From JBBSEX01 sp038239345 (GTDB lineage Bacteria > Acidobacteriota > Terriglobia > Bryobacterales > Bryobacteraceae): DNA of 64,000 nt. The translations under genes and the position numbers were made by a program. Below are positions 53,355 to 60,559 of this stretch, piece after piece. Within the stretch, counting starts at the first letter, position 1; every line of letters begins with the position of its first letter. Under the pieces are notes generated by a model. The model had not been told where the DNA came from and made no database searches. It saw only the letters and a list, made by a program, of their open reading frames with translations. The DNA lies in assembly GCA_038239345.1 (NCBI GenBank), contig JBBSEX010000003.1, positions 186,001-250,000 on the forward strand, given 5' to 3'.

Positions 53355-54839
53355 ATGGAACCCAGATTCCTGACCCAGGGATTCGCCCCGGCGGACGATT
53401 TTGCGACGGTTTGTCGCTTCCTCCAAACCAGCGGCTTTACCGAAGACGCGGTGTGCCAGCGCCTGGGAATCGACAACCTTTCGAAGATTCTTAGTTATCT
53501 GTCAAGGGATCGGCAAGAGCGAGAAGCGGCGCTGGGTCCACTGGATGCGTTGCGCGTTCTGGCGACATTATTTCTGAACGGATGGCTGACGCCGGCCTCG
53601 GAAATCGACGCCGTGATTCCTCTGCCTGTTCGTGGCGCGATGGAAGCCACTGGATTGCTGGATCGCAACGGCGATGGGTTCGTTTCGCCAGTGATGTTGT
53701 ACCCGCTACAACAAATTTTTATAGCTTCCGACCGGCTGGTAGAAATGGACGGCGCCGATGCATCGGTGGGCCCGGACTTCGTCTATTTCGCCATACAGCA
53801 CAAGACCCGCACGTTTCTTAGCCTGCTGCCTGACGACCCTTGCGAAGCGTTCCTGGAGTTGGGCACGGGATGTGGAGCGGCGGCGATTTTGGCGGCAAAG
53901 AAAAACGCGCGGCATGTCTGGGCAACCGACCTTACCGAACGATCCTGCCTGTTTACGCGATTCAATTGCCTTCTGAATCAAGTAAGCAATGTCGAGACGC
54001 TGGCGGGCGATTTATTTGCGCCGGTGAAAGACAGACAGTTCGATTGCGTGGTGATTCATCCGCCTTACGACATGGGTCCCGACCAATCGTTTGTATTTTC
54101 CGATGGCGGCGAAGACGGGGAACGTTTACTGCGTCGAACGATCAGCGAACTTCCCGATTATCTGAATCCCGGCGGCCGCTTTTATTGCCACGCGATTGTC
54201 GCCGATCACGAAAACGCCTCCTACGAGCAACGGGTACGCGGATGGCTTGGGGATCGTCAAGAAAACTTCGACGTACTGCTGGTGGTTCGGGAGCATGTCG
54301 CGCCCGAAGAATATGCGGCAGAGAGTGTGGCCTTGGGTGGCGGGTCAAGCCGCCAGCTCGCCTCCTGGAAATCGTTTTTCAAAACGATCGGCGTCAAGGA
54401 ACTGCTATACGGGTATCTGGTGATCCAGCGAAAATCGGCGCAGCGGCTGGAGTTTACGATCCGCCGCGAGATAGGGCCGGAGACGGCATGGCGCGATGTT
54501 TCGTGGTTGCTCGACTGGGAGGCAACTCCCTGCTCTGAATTATTGGGCTGCGCGGTGAAGGCGATCGACGGCACGGAACTCGCGGTGCGGCATCGGATTC
54601 AGGACGGCGAATTGAATCCGGTACATTACGCGTTTCAAACCGTGCGACCTTTTCGAACCAATCTGGAATGCCGCGCTTGGGTGGCGTATTTCGTGACGCT
54701 GTGCGATGGCCGGAAATCCGGGCGCGATCATTATGAGTTTTTGCTTCAGAAGGGCGCGATCCCAGCCGACTCAACGCCCGAGTACATAGGCCAAGCGATC
54801 AAGACGCTGGTTTCCGCCGGCGTGCTGCAAGTCGAATAA
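53355..54839 (+). CDS. SAM-dependent methyltransferase in the type VI locus
   Basis: 494 residues. A helical N-terminal part (1-140) is followed by a Rossmann methyltransferase domain with motif I FLELGTGCGAAAILAA (167-182) and VIHPPYD (233-239) at the place of the NPPY motif used by N-methylating enzymes such as HemK and RlmG; the first residue of that motif is His instead of Asn or Asp. The last 150 residues are a separate domain with no match I know. It starts seven bases after the GEFTRxF protein gene and is probably cotranscribed with it. The substrate, nucleic acid or protein, cannot be told. Confidence 0.8.
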   Translation: MEPRFLTQGFAPADDFATVCRFLQTSGFTEDAVCQRLGIDNLSKILSYLSRDRQEREAALGPLDALRVLATLFLNGWLTPASEIDAVIPLPVRGAMEATGLLDRNGDGFVSPVMLYPLQQIFIASDRLVEMDGADASVGPDFVYFAIQHKTRTFLSLLPDDPCEAFLELGTGCGAAAILAAKKNARHVWATDLTERSCLFTRFNCLLNQVSNVETLAGDLFAPVKDRQFDCVVIHPPYDMGPDQSFVFSDGGEDGERLLRRTISELPDYLNPGGRFYCHAIVADHENASYEQRVRGWLGDRQENFDVLLVVREHVAPEEYAAESVALGGGSSRQLASWKSFFKTIGVKELLYGYLVIQRKSAQRLEFTIRREIGPETAWRDVSWLLDWEATPCSELLGCAVKAIDGTELAVRHRIQDGELNPVHYAFQTVRPFRTNLECRAWVAYFVTLCDGRKSGRDHYEFLLQKGAIPADSTPEYIGQAIKTLVSAGVLQVE

Positions 54840-54842
54840 CGC

Positions 54843-56198
54843 TTACGACGCTTCCGGCAGAAGAATGATCAATTCCATTTGCGGCTTAGGGAAGTCGCCC
54901 GGAACATAGGCCGCAAGATTGCGCGCGCGGGTAATCGCTTCCCACGCCGGGCCGGACTGATTCAAGCTGAAGTATTGATAATTCATCTTCACCGGAATCG
55001 CGCTGGGCGGGCGCAGCACGTGAGTAAGAGGTACGCCGGCCAAAGCGTTACGCACCAGATGTTCAATGTGGTTTGCCGAGCAGACCTTAACCAGGTAGGG
55101 AGTCTTTCCGATCAGATCCGCCTCGTTCATGTCGGCGTTCACCGCCAGATACATCTTCGTATCCTTCAGATATTTATCGTCGGCAAGAGCGGTTGCGTAA
55201 ATCGAATTTTGCACCAGTTTCAGCGGCAGCGAAACGAAATTGCTGGGGACCACCGTATCGAGCAGCAGACGAACTTTTTCGTCAAGATCGGTAAAGCAGG
55301 TGGTGAGGTCGTCATGCTCGTACTTCGGGAGATCTCGCGGATGGATGGTGGTTGAAAACGTGGTCAGGCAACCGGCGAGAGACAACATCATGGAGAACAA
55401 TTCTTCAGGATGCCCGCGTTTCGATTCGAAGATATGACGGAGCGTCGGGAAATGCGAGTTGATGGTGTACAGCAGCCAGAAGTTGGCAATATCGGCAGTT
55501 CCAAAATCGGCGAGGCTGAGATTTTTCTGACGTCGTGTCCCGGAAAGCTGGCTACTCTTCGCCGAGAGGATTTCGACTAAGCGGCGAGCGATCGCTATCA
55601 GATAATCGTTACTTGAAATATCGAGCAGCGGCGGAACGAAACGCGAATCCAATTGAAAAGTGCCGGCGGGAGTTTTTCTGATCTTGCCCAATCGCAAAAC
55701 CGAGGCATGCTGTTGCGACTCGCCTTCCACCAGGATCCGGAAATTCTTGCGGGCTACTTGAATCGGCTTCTCGGCCAGTCCGCTATTTTCATCGCGCTGC
55801 ATTGTAACTTCCGTCAGATAGCGCGTATCGGCTTTCGCCTGGGCTGTCGACACGTTCAGGCCGCGATCGCGATAATGCGGAATTGCGAGAAACACTTCCA
55901 GGGTTTCCTGATCCGGTTCAAAGCAATCGAGCAGAGGTTTGGGCGACGGCGGAGGGTCGGAATCAGGAATGTCGAAGATCAAGCCATCGGGGAAAATGCC
56001 CGCCGCGTCGGCAATGGAAACGTAACCCGCGGAGAGCGCTTCCTGATTGATCTGCAGGCGCTTGAAGCCCCACGGAGCGAAGCTCAGCCCCTCCAATTGA
56101 AACTGGAGGGTGTTCTCAATAAAGCGGTCCTGCGTCTGCAAGTATTGAGGACTGAGAAAGGTCCCCTTCATCCATATGACTGGCTGCAATCGCTTCAT
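54843..56198 (-). CDS. Second TssK-like baseplate protein
   Basis: 451 residues, the same length as the other TssK but clearly diverged. The start VIWMKGTFLSPQYLQTQDRF (7-26) and FAPWGFKRLQINQEAL follow the TssK pattern, as do YFSLNQSGPAWEAITRARNL and YVPGDFPKPQMELIILLP at the end. The central part, LADFGTADIANFWLLYTINS, matches the equivalent ARDIANFWLLHTVNS of the first copy. Two TssK genes in one locus are unusual. It lies between the FHA-DUF4123 gene and the methyltransferase gene, so it travels with the VgrG/effector part of the locus rather than with tssL/tssM. Confidence 0.92.
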   Translation of the reverse strand: MKRLQPVIWMKGTFLSPQYLQTQDRFIENTLQFQLEGLSFAPWGFKRLQINQEALSAGYVSIADAAGIFPDGLIFDIPDSDPPPSPKPLLDCFEPDQETLEVFLAIPHYRDRGLNVSTAQAKADTRYLTEVTMQRDENSGLAEKPIQVARKNFRILVEGESQQHASVLRLGKIRKTPAGTFQLDSRFVPPLLDISSNDYLIAIARRLVEILSAKSSQLSGTRRQKNLSLADFGTADIANFWLLYTINSHFPTLRHIFESKRGHPEELFSMMLSLAGCLTTFSTTIHPRDLPKYEHDDLTTCFTDLDEKVRLLLDTVVPSNFVSLPLKLVQNSIYATALADDKYLKDTKMYLAVNADMNEADLIGKTPYLVKVCSANHIEHLVRNALAGVPLTHVLRPPSAIPVKMNYQYFSLNQSGPAWEAITRARNLAAYVPGDFPKPQMELIILLPEAS

Positions 56199-56244
56199 CG
56201 GAAACTAACGTAACACAGTGCGTTCGAGCTTAGCGCGGCTCGAC

Positions 56245-57216
56245 TCAGGCAAGTGTAATTCGCTCCTGTTGCAGGCCGTGGGCATTGACGGAAAGGCAGA
56301 GGGCCGTTTCACCCTTGCCCGATTCCACGATGAAACGGGTTGAGGGCCCGAAGAAATCGACGCACTCCGCGGCCGAACAAGTGGGAAGGATGGCATGCAA
56401 AACGGCGGGCTCGAAGAATCGCAGACAGAAGTCGCGGCCCATGCCATTTTTCAAAATCAGATAATTCGCCAGGTGCGCGCAGACTGTTTCTATGGGCGCG
56501 CGGGAAGTTAGATAAATCCCCCACCCATGGCCCCAACCGTCTTTAACGAATATGTCCAGCAGGCGGGAACGCTCGGGCAGTTGGACAACATAGGGGAACG
56601 CCATGTTGCGGGTGTGCGACGGAAGGTTTCCGGCCACCGGCAGATAGCGTTCGCGAGACGCCTCAAGAAACGCCGGGATTCGCGATTCGCGCGAAGCATC
56701 CAGCAAGGCGAACACGGATTCCGCAGGATCGCGATATAGAGTGGAAAGCAACGCAAGCTGCGGCTGGGTGAAGCCGGCCCAACGTTCGCCATTAGCAAAA
56801 TCACCCGGCGAAGGGACGGTGATGCCCACTGTCTGCCGCAAGTTCGGAGGGGGTGACACACGCGCGGTTACGGCGCTGATGGCCTGCGTCGCGTTGAGAT
56901 TTGGAACCACGGCTGGCGGAACCTCGAAGCGCACGCAAAACGTACTGCCGCCCGCAGCGACGGTGTCGCTATCTTTCATCAGCGCTTCGTCTACCTTCAC
57001 GCCATTTAGAAACGTGCCATTGCTGGATCCCATATCGCGAACCTTGCATTGGCCGTCTTCACATTCGATGGCGAAGTGAACGCTCGAAAGAAACGAATCG
57101 CCGGGGATTGCATAATCCGATTTCACGGTGCGTCCGACACGCAGAATAGTTCCAGGCTTTACCTGAATTTGACGGCCCGCAATCGGTCCGCTGATAGCCT
57201 CAAGAATTACAAGCAT
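56245..57216 (-). CDS. FHA domain fused to DUF4123 (VgrG-adaptor) domain
   Basis: 323 residues. The FHA domain (3-98) keeps the phosphothreonine-binding residues: Arg29 in VGRT, Ser44/Ser45 and His47 in LSSVH, and GSSNGTFLNG (63-72). A linker rich in Pro/Val leads to a DUF4123 domain (about 168-305) starting FALLDASRESRIPAFLE and ending RFFEPAVLHAILPTCS. DUF4123 proteins load effectors onto VgrG. A single protein with both parts would tie phosphothreonine signalling to cargo loading. It lies between the second tssK and the PAAR gene, on the minus strand with them. Confidence 0.9.
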   Translation of the reverse strand: MLVILEAISGPIAGRQIQVKPGTILRVGRTVKSDYAIPGDSFLSSVHFAIECEDGQCKVRDMGSSNGTFLNGVKVDEALMKDSDTVAAGGSTFCVRFEVPPAVVPNLNATQAISAVTARVSPPPNLRQTVGITVPSPGDFANGERWAGFTQPQLALLSTLYRDPAESVFALLDASRESRIPAFLEASRERYLPVAGNLPSHTRNMAFPYVVQLPERSRLLDIFVKDGWGHGWGIYLTSRAPIETVCAHLANYLILKNGMGRDFCLRFFEPAVLHAILPTCSAAECVDFFGPSTRFIVESGKGETALCLSVNAHGLQQERITLA

Positions 57217-57235
57217 AATGACTCACTAAGATTTG

Positions 57236-57742
57236 TTAGCCAACCATTACAGTTGGTTCGCCAATGGCAATTTTGTCCGGGCCGCCGATAGCTTCCAGTA
57301 CGGTGTCACCCATTCTCGCCAGCGGAAGGCCGTCCACCATTACAGTGGGCGATCCATCGATCACTACACCCGGTCCGTGTGGCGGAAGGGGGCTGGGTAT
57401 GGGACAAATATGTTGATCGGGCATACCGCCGAAGGCCGAGGGTATCTTGGACAAACCGGTTGCAAGAGCGCCGACTGAAGCGAGCATCGCGCCCTTTAGC
57501 GTCTGCTCGGCTGCCTTGGCAATAGGTAACGCCGGCCCGGCCGCCGCGGCAGTCGCTGCGATCGCCGCTTTGATTGCGATGTCTGCCGCGGTCTGTGCTG
57601 CCTGCAAGCCAGCGCCGGCACCTGTGGGAACCGCCCGCCAGGCTGGTTTCATGCCAATGATCACGGTGGCGCTTCCCGGTCCCGGAGTTAGCGGGGGGCC
57701 ATGGGCGGTGTTGTCGGTAATGCGTGCTGCTGGTTTACCCAT
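57236..57742 (-). CDS. PAAR-domain spike protein with Ala-rich insertion
   Basis: 168 residues. The N-terminal part PAARITDNTAHGPPLTPG and GSATVIIGMKPAWRA (4-38) and the C-terminal part, VIDGSPTVMVDGLPLARMGD to IAIGEPTVMVG (125-168), make the two halves of a PAAR cone. Between them (about 42-105) is an Ala-rich hydrophobic segment with AIAATAAAAGPALPIAKA that could form a helical hairpin. PAAR proteins cap VgrG and carry or bind effectors. AAAGGAT precedes the ATG. It follows the 688-residue gene by 11 bases. Confidence 0.9.
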   Translation of the reverse strand: MGKPAARITDNTAHGPPLTPGPGSATVIIGMKPAWRAVPTGAGAGLQAAQTAADIAIKAAIAATAAAAGPALPIAKAAEQTLKGAMLASVGALATGLSKIPSAFGGMPDQHICPIPSPLPPHGPGVVIDGSPTVMVDGLPLARMGDTVLEAIGGPDKIAIGEPTVMVG

Positions 57743-57753
57743 ATAGGATCCTT

Positions 57754-59820
57754 TTATGTGTTAACGGCTTTGCTGGTAATGGGGACTTTTTGATTCTGAT
57801 CGACATCGTCCCATTTTGCCTTGGTAATATCAACCCCGTTCCCGCTGGTTTTACGGGGGTCTCCCGGAAAGCTTCCGCCACCGGCGGCGTCGGCTGGAGA
57901 AGCTTTGCCGAGAATCGAATCGGCGATCCCTCCCACCGAGTTTGCGAGCCCGCTGGCGCTATCGCCGGTGAATTTCGAACCAAGATTATCCTTCTGGAAA
58001 GAATCGATTGATGATGCCACATCGTCGGCCTTGCTGTGAATGCTGGAGTCCAGATCTGTGACTTTATCTTTGGCATCCTTGGCAGTCTTACGCCCGGTGT
58101 TCATCAAGTCTTTTACCGGAGAAGTCATCATGCCGCCTACTCCCGATGCGGCGCCGAATACCTTGTCGGCAATGATCTGAAAGACAGGGAAAAATGTGTT
58201 GCGCGTCATCAGCGCGACGTAGAGTGGAAGCTGAGCCAAATATGCCTCCATGACAAGCGAGTGTGCCTTCTTGGCATCGTCGCGAGTCTTCACCATGTGA
58301 TCATGCAAAATACCCATGGCGAGTTGCAGAACCGGCTCGATATCTTTACCCAGCTCCTCATCCAGTACGCTGATACCTTTCTTCGCCGCCTGTCCGCTGT
58401 TGACACCGGAGAAACTGCCGAAATCGCTGCTTCCGGGTACCTTTGTGGTTCCCATTCCGAATGCCGGAATCAGATCCTTGATCAAAGAGTAAAGAAGTTC
58501 CTCAATGTACTTGCGGCCGGCCATGAGGAACGCATCTTCGTTCAGAGCATCGGAAATTTCCGCCGATTGCAGCTTGTAGAAAATTTGCTGCAGCATCCCG
58601 ACGTTGGCGGCAGTTAGCTTGGTGACGGCAGTCTTAACGAAGCCCGGGGGATCGCCTACGTTAAGAGCTGTCTTGAATACAGTCAGCATCAGGTCATCGG
58701 CATTCCCACAGTTGGCGAACGCAGCGTCAATTTCCTTCTGGCCCGGGCCTGGGGTGCCATCGGTCTCCCAGAAATCCTTCCATTTCTTTTCGACGCCTTT
58801 CAGGTCCTGAACCTTTTCGTTATACCCTTTGTTGACGTCGTCGATGGTGCTTCCGATGGGCTTGTCGATCTCTTTCACGCCGGTATTGGGCTTCTGGCTA
58901 TCGGGGATAAGTTTCACCGCCGGATCGGGATTGCTGGGGTCGGGCTTAGTCGACCATACGTCGAACACCGGCGTGTAGCGCTGCTTGGTGATTGCTTCCA
59001 GGCTGCGATTATAACTTGCATCCTCTATGTTTTTTTCCCAATCGTCGCTGAGCTTGAAATACCAGCCCTTATAAATATCGAACATCTTAAACAGGATGCC
59101 GGTGACTGTCTTAAGAATGTCTCCCGCCCCGGGAACCAGCGACAGACCGTCGGTGAGTTTTCCGAAGAGGCTGTCGTTCGATCCACCGGTTCCATCCACC
59201 AGCTTCTTTTTGAAGGCGAGATAATTGGCCCGGGCTTGTTCCAGATCCATGCCTGACTTATGGATGTCTTCGTAGAGGATAGCCTCGGCGTTAATCTTGC
59301 CACCGGCCGCGGTGATGGCCGCAAGATAGGGGTCTAACGAAGCCGGATCGGTGCCCTTGTTTCCGCCCGGCCCACCGCCGCCCAGAAGGCTGGTTGCTCC
59401 CCCAATTACATCGCTGATGCCGCCGGTAGCATCCTTAATTTCTTGCAGTACGCCCTTGCAACCGCTGATAAAGCCGCCGCGCAAAATCGCTTCCCGTTCC
59501 AGCGCAGCGCGGAACATGATGGCGTGAATTCCCACCGCGGACTGCAGAGGGTCGGCCTTTGTGTCGTCCAAAGCGTCATGTGGAAATGCGTCGTGGACAT
59601 CTTTGTGAACCCGGCCGTAGTGGATAAACTCGATCGGCATTTTTGGATCGAGGACGTTTTGATGATCGATGGCCGCCGCCCCGCCTTTGTCGATGGGCTT
59701 CTCGCCTAACGGGCCGACGTCTACAAAATTAGGATCGCCTTTCGCTCCATCGGCCGGCTTGCCAGTATCGCCGCCCAGCAGCGAGGTCGCCGAATCGGCC
59801 AGTCCACTTAAAAATCCCAT
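57754..59820 (-). CDS. Protein of unknown function, candidate type VI effector or spike partner
   Basis: 688 residues with no family I recognise. There is no signal peptide. The N-terminus is Gly/Ser/Asp-rich (MGFLSGLADSATSLLGG), the central part is largely helical, with tracts such as KLTDGLSLVPGAGDILKTVTG and LLYSLIKDLIPAF, and a hydrophobic segment around 545-585 (LPLYVALMTRNTFFPVFQII) could insert into a membrane. The C-terminal 90 residues are Ser/Asp/Lys-rich. Its place between the PAAR and LysM/VgrG genes is that of effectors or their adaptors. No small immunity-like gene lies next to it, which argues against a classical toxin. Coding is certain from the long frame and the tight 11-base spacing to the PAAR gene. 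Confidence 0.8.
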   Translation of the reverse strand: MGFLSGLADSATSLLGGDTGKPADGAKGDPNFVDVGPLGEKPIDKGGAAAIDHQNVLDPKMPIEFIHYGRVHKDVHDAFPHDALDDTKADPLQSAVGIHAIMFRAALEREAILRGGFISGCKGVLQEIKDATGGISDVIGGATSLLGGGGPGGNKGTDPASLDPYLAAITAAGGKINAEAILYEDIHKSGMDLEQARANYLAFKKKLVDGTGGSNDSLFGKLTDGLSLVPGAGDILKTVTGILFKMFDIYKGWYFKLSDDWEKNIEDASYNRSLEAITKQRYTPVFDVWSTKPDPSNPDPAVKLIPDSQKPNTGVKEIDKPIGSTIDDVNKGYNEKVQDLKGVEKKWKDFWETDGTPGPGQKEIDAAFANCGNADDLMLTVFKTALNVGDPPGFVKTAVTKLTAANVGMLQQIFYKLQSAEISDALNEDAFLMAGRKYIEELLYSLIKDLIPAFGMGTTKVPGSSDFGSFSGVNSGQAAKKGISVLDEELGKDIEPVLQLAMGILHDHMVKTRDDAKKAHSLVMEAYLAQLPLYVALMTRNTFFPVFQIIADKVFGAASGVGGMMTSPVKDLMNTGRKTAKDAKDKVTDLDSSIHSKADDVASSIDSFQKDNLGSKFTGDSASGLANSVGGIADSILGKASPADAAGGGSFPGDPRKTSGNGVDITKAKWDDVDQNQKVPITSKAVNT

Positions 59821-59902
59821 AAATCACCGCCCCTGTCTCTTTCCCGTCCGACCCAACCAATTCGCCGTCCTGCCGCTGTCGCGCCATCGCGCCATCGCGC
59901 CA

Positions 59903-60526
59903 TTATGGATGCAATTGCTCGAGCTTACTCCGGGTAGCCCCATCCATTTGGCCGGTAACCGTAAGCTTATATTTTTGCTGAAATGCGCTGATCGCATCCT
60001 TCAATTCGTCGTCGGATTCGCCATCTTCCGAGCCTGCGTTGAATCCCAGATTATTCAGGCGCTGCTGCGCTCCAGAAATCGTGTCAATTGGGTTCAGATG
60101 GCCGATTCGAATGGGATATTCTTCTTTCCCGTTATTCAGGGTGATGGTGCCACCCTTGGATTCCGCGGGTATGACATGCTCCAGGCGTCCATCGCCGCCG
60201 GTGGTGCCTTGATACACCTTGCCATCGATGACAAGAACGTACGCCATGTTGGCCCGTGGTTCGTTCATCAACATCAATTGCAGGCGAAATTTGACAGTCT
60301 CGCCGGTCAGCTTGAACTTATGCTTCTGATCGGTGGGGCAAGCTTCGTCCTTCAACTCGACATCGGGAAGAAAGACCTCGTCGCCCGGGGCAAGCACGTT
60401 TGGATCTTTCCGCTTGGCCTTCAACTGGCTGTTCTGAGGATGATCCCAAACCTTCTTTACGATGTGGCCCGCGCCATGGGCGAGGCTGGCGATGCTGTCG
60501 CCCAAATCAACTGTCACGGTCGGCAT
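59903..60526 (-). CDS. LysM and peptidoglycan-binding-domain protein of the VgrG unit
   Basis: 207 residues without signal peptide. Residues 1-55 are a LysM-like domain (VDLGDSIASLAHGAGH, NVLAPGDEVFLPD). A beta-rich middle domain (about 68-140) with YVLVIDGKVYQGTTGGDG resembles the C-terminal extension of the VgrG encoded upstream. Residues 150-207 form a PG_binding_1 domain (AQQRLNNLGFNAG, AISAFQQKYKLTVTGQMDGA). Lack of a signal suggests secretion through the T6SS, perhaps to place the spike or an effector at the target cell wall. It lies 33 bases downstream of vgrG. Confidence 0.87.
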   Translation of the reverse strand: MPTVTVDLGDSIASLAHGAGHIVKKVWDHPQNSQLKAKRKDPNVLAPGDEVFLPDVELKDEACPTDQKHKFKLTGETVKFRLQLMLMNEPRANMAYVLVIDGKVYQGTTGGDGRLEHVIPAESKGGTITLNNGKEEYPIRIGHLNPIDTISGAQQRLNNLGFNAGSEDGESDDELKDAISAFQQKYKLTVTGQMDGATRSKLEQLHP

Positions 60527-60559
60527 GGTCTTCGTCCTTTTCCCACGGGATGCAGCGTC

